A stretch of DNA of 64,000 bases. It comes from Cyanoderma ruficeps (taxonomy: Eukaryota; Chordata; Aves; Passeriformes; Timaliidae). Of this stretch, positions 12,352 through 27,468 are shown one piece after another (positions within the stretch are counted from its first letter, which is position 1; each line of letters opens with the position of its first letter). The stretch lies in contig VZDJ01000041.1 of NCBI GenBank assembly GCA_008694505.1, positions 3,738,417 to 3,802,416 on the forward strand, written 5' to 3'. Below the pieces are notes generated by a model that saw only the letters and a program-made list of their open reading frames with translations, had not been told where the DNA came from and ran no database searches. The position numbers were made by a program, and so were the translations under genes.

Positions 12352-15300
12352 TAGAAGTGATCAAAAAATATGTTGTCGTGCCAGAATTTCTTATCAGGAT
12401 GATGCAAAGGAAGTGCTCAGTAAAACCTTGTTTTATGGCTCCTGGAGCCCTAAGAGCACTACTGTGCCTCATGCAATGAAAAAAGGAATGACTCTGCAGC
12501 TGCCATTCAGAAGAACATCCTTCTACCATCCCATTGATCTTTTTCCAAAATATTTTAATGCACATGTCAGGCTCAGCAAGACATTTGGCTGAACGTTGTG
12601 ATTGGATGTAAATTTTCACAATACAAATAAAATCAAGTTTCTGTTCAGCATTCTAAGCTGAAATGGTGCCTAGATGTCACACACGTATTTCCAGTTCTCT
12701 TCTCCAAGGTCAGAATTGATAGCTTAGTGGGTAAATTGGCCAACAGGCAAATCCTCTCCTGAGTTTTCAGTAAAATAATTCCTCTTCTGTTTACCAGACT
12801 GCCTGAAGGTAATTTGCCTAACACAAGAAAAAAAGGGGAATTTTGTTTTGTTCAAAAATGTATTTTAAAGAAATCTGATTTTGCTTCCTGAGAGGCTTTC
12901 AATGAGAATAACATATTCAAAAGCAACACTCACTCAGAGTTTTCATTTGGCTGTGTACTTTTACTTCTTTCAGCAATCTCCTCCAAGTTGTCCCTGATTT
13001 GAAAGCAAATGCAGAGGAAGAGGAGACTATAAAATGTGGGAGAGACAAAGTGAGGCCTTGAGATAAAAAATAGCTGCAAAAAGCTTTTATTTTTTTTAAT
13101 GCAACTGCGTCTTTATTGCCTAAGAACTTCATGAGAAAATAGCATAGTTCAGTAGTGTAATACATTATAATGTTAGTTGCCCAAACACACAATCCCACAT
13201 TGCTGCACATATGGATATCCTCCAAGAGGGTCTTTGCCATTATGCATTCCAAGTTACTTTTGACTTTTTTTCTCTGTACTTCTATACATCAGCTCTTCAA
13301 TTAGTTTCACCTTTCATGTTGTTATCTCCTTCGACATAAATTCATGGCAATCCTTATTTATTCCTCATTTCAATGCTTTATATCCATTTGCCCCTGTTGA
13401 GGGCACCTTCATGAACTCTCAACAGCAGCAGGGGAAAAACAGCTAGTGAACCACAGGGAAACATCATCTAGGAGCAGGTCGTCCTCTGGACAACCTCTAC
13501 TTCTCGCTCCCATGTTGGCAGCTCCCAGCATGTCCCCACAAGAAAGACCTTCTACTGAAACATTAAAAATTCCATTTTACCTCTTCACTCAGTTTTAGAA
13601 ATAACCTTTCTCAAAACTACTAGGTTGGTTCAGGAATTCTAACTCTGTGAATTAATACCAATACATTTCTGCCATTTTTTTAGCAGCTCAAGCCAATGGA
13701 TTTGGGAAATCCCTCCAGCAAGATCTGGAAACCTGTCACAACTTCCATCCCTTTGGATATTTTCTGATTTTTCATTGCTGTTCCCACCTGTCATCATTTT
13801 GAGAGATCAATATTATTCTGCACGTTATAATGGCTGAACATTTATGCATGGCTAGAGAGGCTCCCTTTATATATTGCCCTGAAGATAAAATATCAGCTCT
13901 CAGAGTTTTTCCTAGCTTAATCAGATATACATATCTTTAGTCTATTAGATACTATAACAGCATGATAAATATCCACAATTTATATGGGTATTTATATATA
14001 GATAAACCACATGACTGATTTAATCATTAATGAGCCATCACATAAAAACTTACTAAGGATTTTTAATAACATCAGTACATTCTCAGTTTAGCACATTCTG
14101 AATACCAATGAATGGTGATCTATATATTTAGTAAATAAATGACATACTCTATATTCCTCATGCTGCTACTTCATGGGACTTAATTTTTCTTGCTGCACTT
14201 TTCAAAGTATCTTCTAATGTCACTATTTCCTCTGCTATATCTGGAATCTCCTCATCTTTGCTACAGTATGGTAAATATTTCTCATAATTGTGTCAAAATT
14301 CACAATTAGATATTTTAGAAATTATACAATATACGTTGCTTTTAAGAACTGCGTATTTTTTTTATCCGGAGGATTTGGTATTTCCACCAAAGTGAAAATC
14401 TGGGACCAGACAATCCCATATTATGACCAGGGAAAAAGCATGTTCTCTCAAGTGGGTTGGATGCCTCTGGGCATTGATGTCTTTTGGATGCTAGGTCTAA
14501 ACACAGTGAATGCAAAGAAAAATTTCTGTGTAATGGAAAGTAGACACCTCCTCAAATGCACCTATTATCCTACCAATTTTAAGGTCAGAGGAGATTTCAG
14601 AGTAAGCTAAACCATATAAACAATGAATTGTTACCTATAACTTGGTCTAAAAAGAGATCAATGGGATTTGCAGATATGACAGGACTGAGGTGGCAAACTC
14701 ACCAGGAGGATTTCTGGTGTGCATGACTGCTGTTTCAGTATCTATTACTAATAAATCATTTAATTTTCCCTCCCTCTGCCTCCATTCAAACTTACACAGT
14801 TTAGATGTGTGGAATAGGACATGGCAGAACGTACTACTGTTGACAGACGACTCCCTAGGAGAATTGTCTGAAGCACAGGTTGCACAGATGATCCATAGCA
14901 ACTGTCAGTGTTCTGGTGTTATTTAGCTTCCTATTTACATGGAGTAGAATCACAACTGAGAACCCTAATTTGCACATGCTCCAAGACTTATCCCTGCTCA
15001 GTAATAACTCACCTGGAAGCCCCCAGTGGTGTTTCTGTCACATCTGCAACAGCCAAGCCTGGGCAGGTCCCCTCCCAGCTGAATAGAAAAGATCTGGGAG
15101 TTCTGATATCCTGGAGTGACAAGGAGCTCCCAGCTGCCTGGCATGAAGCTGGTACTCAAACCACCACATCAAAACAAGGATCATAACAACTCCAGCACAC
15201 CCAAACTGTCCAGAGATGACGAATCTTCTAACTGTGCCACCTCTTACCAGCCATTAGGAATGAGTCAGGTTTTCATGAAGTTCTGCCTTGCAGTAATCAC

Positions 15301-18300
15301 AGATTATTTCAAGCCAAAACCAAAACAAACCCAAGAAAACAAAGAAACCATGAAAAACAAACAACCAAAACAAAACCCCAAAAGAAAACAAAAAGTGAAA
15401 AACATCAAAGCTCTTCATTTACAAAAATGGAGGTTTTTGTCAGACAGCAATAGTTCTAATGACACAGGGGTTGATGTTTCCACACCTGAGGATCAGATGC
15501 ATGATATTACTCACAGAGAACGAGCCTTGCTTTGCAAGACTTTTGTGTTCTGCATTTGCAAAAGCTATCATTGAGGCATCAGTGGAAAAGATGTTATCAC
15601 AGACTAAAGCAGAGGTGCATATTAGCATTATTGACTAACAACACTGAGTGATCTGTTTTCTTTAATACCCAATTTATCTCCCTGGTGTCTACAACCACAA
15701 GAACCTGAAGATTAGCAATTTACAGGAATTGTCACATGGAAAGACAGGATGAAATGTCCATATAATGTTTTTTAATCTTTAATTGCCAAAGTTGCATATT
15801 GGCTTGAGGTTTGAATCGTTCTGTAGGTGCTATTCCAAAAAAACAATGTCCCTGGAGAATTAATAGCATATGATCGCTAGAATAACTCTTCACAAGTCCC
15901 TTGAGTCTCTGTAATTAACATGCTAACTGCACTTAAAGAGAATAAAGTATCATTACACACAGAATAAATCATTTCAAATTACTGAATTATTTGTCTGTAG
16001 AATTACCCAGATAATTATCTAAACTTTATTAATAAAAGGTTTCATTAACTACCATCTACTCTTGATAGAACTAGCCCATAGAGCTTTTACTCTCAAATAA
16101 ATGAACAATTCAAAATACAGCATAAATGTTATAGACATTTAAACCCAGAACTTAATTATATGCTGAGCTGAGCTCATTTTGAGATCATATTTTTTGTTAC
16201 ATAGGGTGCTTTCCTAAACTGAGTTGATTAGAGGCAGATACTCCAACATAAAGCATAAGGAAGGAACTGAATATTTACCAAAGCTAAGGTGAATCTTAGG
16301 TTTAAGATACTGTGTTGAAATTGAGGAAAATTGACCTGTGACACATTCAAGCAAAATTTCATGCACCAGATTGCCTATATTTAAAGGCAGAACTTCCTTC
16401 AGCAAATTTAGAGTTTAGCTAAGCTATTTGCATGGTGGTAGACCGTTTGAGTCTAATACAGGGGTAAGATAAAGTGAGAACTAAAATTGATGACAAGGTG
16501 GCATTTACTGCAAAGACTAAGACCAGTGCTTAAGCAAGGTCTTCCTAAGCACCATGGCTGATCACACATATGCCACTGCTCTGTGGGCAATGAAACCTGA
16601 AAGTCTTGCTCCTTCTAGAGCTGAGGCACACCAGATGCAGATATGTGACCCAAAGGGGATGACTTTATCCCTAGAGCCATGGCTTAAACAGTCCAACAGT
16701 AAATAAAACTGCCGTATGATCTCATTATCGGTAAGAGGTAAAACCTTTGGGAATTTTACTTTCTTTCATTTTAAATCAAGTCAGTAATGACTTTGTCACT
16801 GTTATAACCTGCTGCACATGGAGGATTCATGCATGCACTTGATATCCTGCTGTGGCCCCAGGTTCAGCTACATAATCCAGCCATCATACATCAGCTGAAT
16901 TCCAGTAACTGCTGCCAGCCCTCAGCAAATGCAAATTGAAATGACTGAGGTACAAAGTCATATTTCCTTTAATTTGCAGCAGACTAAAAGCATGTACATG
17001 GACAGCTATAATGCTATAAACACCCATTCTGCAGCTACCTCGGCCATAACTCAACCACGTGTCTAAAACCTTAACCATTATGGTACGTGAAGAGACATGT
17101 AATGTTTTATACCAGACTCCCTTGCCATTTATAAGTTGCACAATCACATTTTTCCTCCCACAAATCTCAGTTTTGATCTCACGATTTTCCAGGAATTCAG
17201 CACAGAAATACCTTTGTTTTCTGGCCCTGGGGACTTACCAATTCCCAAACTTCACATATTAACCGTTTCTTTCTGATACATCCCAACCCCTGCTGCACAA
17301 GTTGTAAATGTACTCTAGGGCTGTATTGTAAACCCTTCGACTTCCAAAAACACCCCATTCCAGAAGTGATACTGGTGGTGTTCATACTTGGCCAGCTGAT
17401 GAGTTATTGGGATGCTTAAGGCTTTACCTGAAATTTCTTGAAGTTGTATTGGATATCTGAGTTAGGATATCTGGAGTGGAAATTCCTCACTCTTTCCAAC
17501 TAAACACAACAACTAAAGTTGTTCTACTTCAGGTGAAACCCTACCTGTCTTTGTAGCCATGAAGAAGGTTAGGTCCCAAGTGCCCTTTCCACTGGGTTTG
17601 CTATGCAGTGTGGCACTTACTCTTAAAATATAACTGAAGACTTTGTCAAAATGTATGTAAAAGATTGCTTTTCCCTTATTTTGAGATCTGTATGTGCATA
17701 CACTTTTAAACAGAGAACTAGGCATCATGTTGCTCTTTGATTTTGTGTATGTTGTTTCATAAGTTTTTATGTTATTTGATAATTCTATCATATGAACATA
17801 GATACTATTGAGGAACTAATGCAGTAACATAGTTCAGTAAAAGCATTGGAAAGGCTACGTTCAGCAGATAGACCCTCACCTCAAACTATTACAGCAATAT
17901 TGATACATTTTTCCCTAAATCGCTTGTGCTTCCAGGGTTTTGGGTTGAATATTTTTGGTAATCTGCTGAATAAAACCAGACGCACAGAAAATTTCAGCCT
18001 GATTAAGATATTGACAATTGAAAGCAACATATTATAACAAAGCACTGCAGAGCTTTGACTTCAAGAATCACTACTTCAGGTGAATAAAGTTATATATAGA
18101 CTTACACAGTGTCTTCCAACCTTAGATTTGAAAGTGCCTTATAGCAGAGAAATATCAGAAACACTAGTTTTCCCTCAGCTAGAAAAATTGTCAGTCAGGA
18201 CAGACTTGGCTACCATACAAATTCCATTTCAAGACATAACCTCTGAAAAAGATTGCCAATTATTGGGGTCTTGCACCCACTCTCTGGAAGGGAAGCATGG

Positions 18301-21300
18301 CAGGTACGAGCATACCCTCTGAACCAGTTGTAATGACTGAAAACAAATGTGGATTCTTAGACACACAAGTAGAACTTCATATCTTGCAGCCACACCTGTA
18401 AGTGCTTGGTGACTGAACAGAAGACTAGCATTTCCTCTTCCCATGATATGCGGAAAAGAAAGAATCACACCTTTACTTTTTTGTCAGTTTTTCATATTCA
18501 AAGGTACTTCCTCTCTTGAAAAGCACAAGAGATGGAGATGGGTTATTGAAAGTTGTGCTTAGCAAGAGTTATGTGAATCACAAGCAGTGTGTACAATTCT
18601 AACTGTCCATGAACCCATCAGAGCTCAGAAAGCATGTCTGGAGCTCACAGAAGACCATGTAAATATTTTGCTGTATGTTAGAAACTCCATGCAGGTTCAT
18701 GGAAGGAATTTTTTGGAACAGAAATTTTACCAGGGCGGTGGAATTCTTACAACTATGTCCTCAGGATTGTGCAGCACAAGGCTGCTGTCCACAGTTGTGA
18801 GGGAGGACACACAGACCCCTCTGAGGGCAACTATCAAAGAAATTTGACTCAACTGAATCCACAGTATTAGAAAAGACACAGGATTAAAACCAGGAGTCCC
18901 TCACTCAGCATGCCCATGGATTTCTGCCATTAAAATGCATGAGTACAAGACACTGAAGGTCTCACTTCACCTATGTGCTTGATATCCAGCTCCACCAAAC
19001 TTGTGGTTGAGAAGTGGGGCACAGAACAGCCTATAAGCCTGTAGGTACCTTCATGAGCTGCTTTTCAGAGAGAACGGTGCAGTTATGTTGAAAGTAAGAT
19101 TTTTTTTTTTTGTCTGATTCTTGCTCATTAATGACATGAAGTGCAATTAGGTGGTGCATTTGCTCATTGGCATCAAGGTGACGATGGCAACTGGCCTCCA
19201 ACCTACCTGGTTGTCTCTGAACTGTACCCCAAATGCTGCATGACGTTGTCTTCTTGCCCCTAGGTCAGCAGAAAGCCGAACATTGTCCCAATCTGAACAA
19301 AAACACCCACCACTTTGCCCAGCTTCCTGCACTCCAGAAAACGTTAGTGTTGGAAGGGTTAAGAGCATCTCTGATAGCAGACTGGTCGTGTTGAATTCTT
19401 CAGTGCCACTGTTGTGAGGTATATAAAAGTGTTTTTCAATATTATACATCTCCATAGGTTATACTGTCATTATAAGGAACTGCATTTACACAGCAGGGAA
19501 TTTAAGTTGGAAATGCGACACTCCTAGCAAAAATGCAAACTGGAAAAAAAATTACCCAGGGAAGAAGCATCTTAAACCTTTCATTTCAAAGAATCCGTGC
19601 TAAGCCTGAAGAGAGCAAATAATAAGCAATGAAAGGAGTCTTTGTTTTGCCGTGATTTCAAAGCTCTGCCAAAATGTCAAATAATCCATTTAATCAATCA
19701 GAAAATTAAAGAATGTGGTAGATTCCCAAGGTAGCTTGATGTTTTAGGTCTGCCAAGTAATTCAGCTACTGCATAAAGCTTATGTCACAATAGCAATTAC
19801 TTAATAAGGCATTTTTGTCTCACCATGTTGATGTAAAAATACAGTTTAGTTTTCAAATTATTTGCAGCTGTGTTCCTACTTGGATCAAGCATGCAAAGAT
19901 GCTTACATTTGTTGCTTCAAGCACTGATTTAATTCAATTTTTATCACAATATATCCTTCAAATGTTTGCTATTATACCGACACAAAAAGAAATTGATTTC
20001 TTAAAATAGGAGTTCATGAGGTCACGCAAGAAAAAGGAGACACTATCTGTTGTTTCACATGCAAGGCTCATTACACACTTCAGACACACCTGGCAGAACT
20101 CCCATGATTTCAAATATAGATTCTTTATGATGTTTACATTTCAAATTTTGTTATTTATTTCAGAACAAAGTTAACAATCTAGGAATCCTGGATCACCATC
20201 AATAAAATTCTGGGAATGTGAAGCAGTTTACACCTAACATTTTTTATATTATAAGTTCCTTTACTTTCTATTTCTCTCAAAGGAAAAAATTTATAGACTT
20301 GTTAAAAACGTAGATTTTTTTTCTTCTAACAAGCCAAATAAAATTAAAGATCCATTTTCTTAATGTGAAATTAGATACAAAAGTTTTATTAAGGTAAAAA
20401 GTTCAATGACCACTTAAATGTATTGTTACTTTAGAGAACTTGAGTATACTCGTATTGTTTGCAAAAATAATAGTCCTCAATAAAAATGAAGTTCAGCTTA
20501 AATCTAATGTCTTAATTTTAAATAAAATTATTTGAGATATTATTTTTATTATCTACACTTGTGCATATTCCAGAAATTTCTTATGAGCTCTACCTTGTGT
20601 CAGTGGCAAGAAATACATCCTATGTCTACCTGTAACTACATGGACAATGTCTGGTTTTCCTTTTTAACATTTATAATTTGAAATTCTGACACGGAAGAAT
20701 CATAAACTCTGCCAAATATATACCTACACTTCAGTTTTTAAAGAGAAAAAGCATTCAGCACAGCAAACAAAGCCTGACCTGTGGTCATGACAGCAGGTGG
20801 TGAGTGTCTTTGTGATCCTGGAGCCTATTAGTATGATCTCCTTCAGTGGCCGGATGAATAGGGACCTTCCTTTCAGAAGCCACAGCGAGTTTCACAAAAG
20901 CTTCTCTGCAGAGGAGGGCTGGAATGAATCCAGTCATGGATTCATTTCACTAACCCCCTGATCCTTTCTTTGGCTCCCCATCTCCACTGCCTCCCTACCT
21001 CTCCCTGTTCCCCTACATTTTGTTTCCTGGTCTGGTCTTATTGTCAGTGGAAAAAGACTACAATGAAGGCAGCAAAAATATCCCACAGAAATGTATTGAA
21101 ATGGACCATAAGTGGGGGAGCTCCTCAGCATGACCAGACCTGCACTCACAGAAAATTCTGCAGAAAGTGCAAGAACTTTGGCCAGAGATTAAGCACCAAA
21201 TTTGTATCACCTCTGAGTATTGTTAGCCTCCAGATTTTATCAGATCAGAGCATCTCTGCACACTTATTCTTACAATTTTCAGATGCACAAGTGTTTCCAG

Positions 21301-24300
21301 GGCTGAAGTACCAAGGAGACACCCTCCCCATTGCATTTTCTTGTGGAGGTAGGGAAAATGACCATGAACACTAGGAAGTGTAAGTGAAATAACAATAAAA
21401 AATTATTTGTCCCAAACAGGAGTTAAACTTTTTTTCTGTAATGATTCTTGGAATTTCCCTACTTGCTGATTTTCTAAAATTGACCAAGTTAACTCATTCA
21501 AAACAACAGATAGGATTGGCCAAATCTATAGAAAACTTAGGTTGAGCCAAAGTGTTTAATTTCAAAGCTGAAAAAAAAAAATCCTCTCAAAAAACTTAGT
21601 CGCTCAAGTAGATAATTAGGAACAAGGACTCTGAGTTCTACCCAGAAGTATGGGTAATAAAATAAAGAGAGGAAAATTTGTAAGGATGCATAATATCTTT
21701 GAATAAATCATATTGAGCTGGAAAAATATGGACACGATTGTGGTCACAGGTGTCTTTTTTCCCTGGAAAGAAAGTGCTAATTTTATTTTAGCAATAACTG
21801 CCACAGATTGGAAAACCAGAAACCAACTCATCTCATGTGTGCCAGAAGTTCTGGGTGATAGCTTGTAATTAACAAGCACGCATGGGAGAGCAATGAAAAA
21901 GAATAAATTGTGTATAATATTTTTTTAAGAAATCAAGAAATACTAAGAAAATTAGAAAAGACAATAATTTAAACGTAAGAAAGTAGCAGGTTGACATGGA
22001 CCCTTTTAAACTAACTCTAGAAATTCAAATAACACAGAAAAATTTGATCAGAAAACCCTTTTTTTAATCCCTCTCTCTCTGTATATATCTTTGCACCCCC
22101 TAACTCCACAAAATGACATAGCTCTTCCAATTTTTGTCTCATAATGCCATACCTGATTTTTTCAACACCCACCATGGGGTTGTGGATGAACAGTGAACTG
22201 ATGCTGACATCAGCATGGCAATGATAGTGCTGGGAGGAGAGGTAAGTGCCAGCCTCCAGAAATAGCCTTTCCAATTTTATATTTATAGAGAAATTGCAAA
22301 CCTTTCTTCTCCCTTCAGTGACACAGCCTTCCCAACAATTAAGCAAGACTTTCTTACATCCTGATGAAATTTCTGTAATTTATTCGCCATGATGCTGCCC
22401 TTGAAGACTGCTTTAAAGCACTTCCTCCAGCAGAAAACCATGCCTCTTGATTTTATAATCCAGGCCATGGAAAACACATTACACTTGCTTTCAGAGACTT
22501 TCCCCTTTTACAGGCGACCCTCAAACTGTTTGCTTTATCCAGGAAAGACTTAGGAAATCCTACTTGGGTCTGAGATTACCAAGATGCTGCTTCTCCTGAG
22601 AGCTGATATGTCCACTACCTCCAGACAGTATTTTGAATGTATAAGTAGAACATTGTCTTGCTCTTGACTAAGGCTGTTAATTTATTAAGAACACATGTAA
22701 TATGGACATTTATAATATATTTAACAAAGAGGTAACTTTAATATTTCATCGTTGTGACAAGACCTTGCTTTTTTCTGACAAATAACTACATTTTAAACAT
22801 ACACACTTTTTACTCAATTTGACACTGACAAGAAAAATACTCTCCTTGCCATCATGGCAAGCTGTCACTTAAAACCTGATTGTCAAGGTCTTACAATGCA
22901 TAATTCAAAGAAGTATATATGAAGTCATATTTCAGGATTTATAAGAAAGCATATTTCTTGCTCAGAAAAAAAAAATGGATCAGCTCCACCCTGGAGGCAG
23001 AGGGAAGGGAAAATAATTAGGATATAAATAGTAATTTTTTTTTTCAGAAAAGAACAGAATAAATGTTATCTGTAACATCTACAGACAAGCTACTACTAGA
23101 AAGAAAATATAATCCCAAAGTAATACTCTCTCCTCCACTAACACCTTAAGGTGTGACCACTCCAGGACAGGTCATTGCTCATTAACTCCAGGGTTGAACA
23201 CTCATGGGCACTTGGAGTTGCTTCTGAAGTAGTCAACAGAGTTAGATCTGCAAACATGCCATGAAGAGAGTTATTGAAGCACATTTAGGTCATTCTAGTG
23301 TCTAGTTGCCAGGGATGAACCCACCTCTGGTGTTATTTCAGAGTACTGTAACTTTTGACTCTTGAAATATTTGGAAACAAAATACAGTGCTGAAAATATA
23401 CTCCACAGGTGGGATTGTCGACTATTTTTCAAAGTATAGTTTGCAGAAAAGATGAATAGGGTTAATAGTTTAATTGCAGTTCATCATTAAACTGCTAGAA
23501 ATGGAGAAAAAGAGCATAGGAACCCATAACGGACTTCATCTCAGGTCTCTGAAAAGTTACCACCAAAGTAGGTATTTAAAAAATGAAAACAATTTTTATC
23601 TTAGCCAAATATGAAGTTGAAAAAAACCCACAGTTTATTCTCTTATACTATCCGGGATACTATAGGAAAAATTTTTGTTAATACATAAGGAGGAAAATAG
23701 TTTTTCTTTTAAAAGGAATCTGAAGATAATGTGTTTTATAGTGGTTTTTATACTTTTCTTTCACATGGCACCATTGGCACCATTGAAGCAGACCTGTGTC
23801 TTTTTAAACCCAAGTAAGACCGAAATAATTGCCACAGAATGTCTGGGAATTTAATCATGGTTAATTTCTCCATGTGCTGTTTGATTTGAAGAAGAAATTA
23901 AAATTTATAATAAAATGGGATATATACATCTTGCCTAATTATTGCTGGAGTTTTTTACCCGAAGATGACCTTAGTTACAATAAAATCAGTATTTTTAGCA
24001 GAGAGAAAAAAATCACATCTAAGAGAAATAATAAAGGAGTCAAAGTACTAAAAAATCAACAATGCTTTATTAACATATGCTTCAGAGAAATGTTAAAACA
24101 GAAAAATTGGAAATAGTTGCATCAGAATAAATAACGTTCCCCAAAATATTCCCAAAGGAAATTCGTACACAAAAGCGAAGGAGACGGAGCAGTAAGGCAA
24201 TATGTGGAATAGCAGCACTGTAAGGAATTTGTCAGAAATTGTTTTCTGAGCCCAACACTGTCAGCCTTCATCACAGTTCCAGAGTGGAAAAGAACAAGCA

Positions 24301-27300
24301 CTTTCAGAAAGGCATGCAAGAGAGAAAAGAATTATTTTTAAATCCCTGGATTACCTCTCAGATTTGCTCTTAAACATAGAAATAAAGAATCTGGACCAGT
24401 TGCTAACAGGGTAGGCCTTGCTTTGTTTCCTTCTTTATATCCAAGCATTTAGAAATTCACTGGCATTTCTTTATATTCATTTTGGCATGTGTTTATTAAA
24501 TATTATTTAAATTTTATATTATATTCTATATTAAATTCTTAGCTAAGGGTTTCATATACAGTGTTATCTTTGGCAGAAAATGAAAGATGTATGAACAATT
24601 TAAATACTGAACGCTGATGTAAAGATGGATCGTCTCATTACAAACTGATTTCCTCTCATCAAACTATGTGGGTGAAGGATGAAGAAACAAAATGCAAAAA
24701 TGTGGTAGTCAAAGTGATGACACACTAAACCATCTTCCAATCACTCTCAGTAACTCTACAACTACAGCATGCTATCCTGATGGCCCCATCTGAGTTGATG
24801 ATTTTTCACAATGCATTTCATGGCTTCCATCCCTACATGAGACTTTATTACTATCACATAGGAATAAAAAGCCATAAAACACTAGAGTGAATTTATCTTG
24901 ATCAGATGCAATACTTATTTTCTTCACATGATTTCACCACCATTCCAAAACTAACCAATGATTTCATGCTACATTACTAAACATTTTGAACTACATTTCA
25001 ATGACAAGAAAGACACTGAAATGGTTACATCACAAATCAGCAGAGCTTTAGCCTTTAAACATGTTCCTACCTATGAGAATCAAGAAACAATCACAAGACA
25101 CAACCATTTAGTTCACTGATAAAAGACAGGACACCACAGAAAAATATCACTTCCACATATAGCTTTCAAGACATAAGGAAAGACAAGAGACACAAAGAAA
25201 CTGGTATAGATAAACGCTATGAAAGCACCACTACCAGCATCTTTTTCCTAATTTTCCTTAGTAACTTCCTGGCATGCATTATAAAAAATCAGACTCCAGC
25301 ACTAGGACATCTTTAAGATGTCTGCACTTAACTGCAGAAACAGAACAAGATTCCCTACCTATGACACTGAAACAGCTACTGTCACAGAGCACCTGTCAAA
25401 TATGACCCTCTCGTCCCTAGGACTTTTACCTTATTGGCTATGACAAATTTACTATAGCTCCAAAGTCCATATTTCTCCTGATGAAAGACCACATGAGACA
25501 AATTATAAAATATCCTTATTTTCTAACCCAGGCTATAATACTGAGGTCCTCATCTGAACACAGTTATTTATTAGTGTAATTACTATTCATCTTCTTATTA
25601 ATACTAATTGGCCAAGTAGAAACACAAGTCTCTAGGGTCATTGAAAAGTCAATACAATAATTTAACTGCCATTTGAAAATAATTTTGCTTGTGCACTTGC
25701 AAGCAAATTAGGCTGCATCAGAAATGTCTCAAGCTAAAACTCTATGCTTTACCAAAAATATTTTACGTCTTCCCAGCCATGTAAACGCACTGGCACGGGA
25801 CCAATATTAATTCTGATCTAGTGTTGACACTAGAACTCAAAATTAACTTGGGTTTGATCTATATACTGCTATCCTTTCTCACCTACCAAACCCTACATCT
25901 TGCATAATATAATGTTGATAGCATTGAAAAGAGCGAGAAATCATTAAATGAAAGGAAGGGCATAAATAAATTCAATTATCATGCATAAAACATGCAAATG
26001 ACTTAAAGACTGCATATGAAACTCTAGTTTATATTCATTAATCTCAGGTTGCACTTTTGAGGGAGAAAGAGACACTAATCGGATCCAGATTAATGCACTC
26101 CCAAACCTTCCCATTTGTTTTTAGGTGAGGGTTAAAATAAATGTCTTAAAATAAACACCGCTCCGCACCTCCCTCAACTCTGTCTCATCTGTGGAAGAAA
26201 TTGAAAACTAAAAATTATATCACAGGCTTGAGAATCTGGGTTTTCCCTAAACCCCTCAGGACTGCCACTCACCCACTGTCACTGCTTGGTTTTTTTTTAA
26301 TGGAAGACAACTTTGTCTGTAAACTAGTTCAAACCAAGCTAGTGGCTTGACAGAGACAGAAGGGTGGGAAGTGTTTGGGCTTGCCTAAATCATCCCCTCT
26401 TCCCTATCCTGAATAATGATGCAGCTGGATCATTTTAAACTGTGTGCAGTCATTCCCTGAAGGGGCTCCATCCAAAGCTGGCACATTGCTGCTTCATTTT
26501 GTGCGAAAAGGGGGTTCACAAGTGGGCTTATGCAGTCCAGCTTTGCTCATCCAGCCCGTTAGAAACACAATACAGAACAGGGCCAAACACTTTTAACCTG
26601 CCACCTGCTCCAGGTTTCACTGCCCAGGGATTCCCCTCCAGCCTCTGCCCAATCATCTGGCTATGAAAATAGCAACACCCCAGCCTGCCCTCCCTTCTCC
26701 TGCTGGAGCTGGGTGCTGGTCCCTGCCACTTAACCTTGCCTAGGGAGCACCCAGGGACAAGCCACTGAGGATGAGTATCCGCAACAGTGAACAAAGGGGA
26801 AGTGCACTTCCTGGGGCTCATCCTGCCCCAGGAGAAAGGTAAGCACATGGAAGAAAAATGCCCAGAAAGAAAAAAAGAATGGAAGGTCCCATTCCCATCC
26901 ACTGGGAGAGGAAGGTTAAATAAAGCAAACAAAAAAGGTCACCAAACTAATTTCATACTGAAACCCATGAATTTAGATTAGAGGCCCAAAGGGGAAAGGT
27001 TAGGATGTTATCAGTGACATAATTTCTCTTCTCTCTTGTTAAAATGATTGGATATTAAACCCCTCCAACACAATGGGACACATTTTCTGCAGGGTGGAGG
27101 GAAGCCTTCAAAATCTCACATTTCTTTGATTATTTTTTACATATTATCCTTCTGAACTACAGACATTACACCATGAAAGCACAAAAACATACATGTAGAC
27201 TCAAACATATATTCACACATATGGCTTCAGACACAGACCAACTTCTGCTGACAGCCTGATTCAAGAGAGCTTTTTATTAGAATTAATTTCTGCGTGCTTG

Positions 27301-27468
27301 CAGATGTTAAATTAGTTGCAATAAGTAACAACAATAAGGCTAAAATCTATCAACATCTTGACAAATATTCAGAGAGCTATTTAGTATACGCTTATAATAT
27401 TCATTTCTCCTAAAAGAAAAAGTGGTCCTACAGTAACCAAACCCTAAATAAGAACTAAAGATATTCAC
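12352..27468. other. No recognisable gene; downstream side of dynein relic
   Basis: Fifteen kilobases of AT-rich sequence lie downstream of the last dynein exon. I looked on the minus strand for the next dynein segments (REEWVLQWPGQ-type, the AAA1 P-loop GPAGTGKT, FDEFNRI) and saw none. A CAAAA-rich tract lies at 15313-15400. A stretch around 15080 (AAAGATCTGGGAGTTCTGAT) resembles a CR1 ORF2 phrase, but too briefly to call. GC-richer patches without recognisable content lie at about 20860-21350 and 26430-26930. Confidence 0.5.
15313..15400. repeat. CAAAA-rich low-complexity tract
   Basis: The tract is almost free of T and consists of runs such as CCAAAACCAAAACAAACCC and AACCAAAACAAAACCCC. 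It is purely compositional. Confidence 0.85.

Noticed and set aside
15060..15180. CR1 ORF2-like phrase (GATCTGGGAGTTCTG)
   Set aside because: Only about 20 bases resemble CR1; the flanks do not continue the match.
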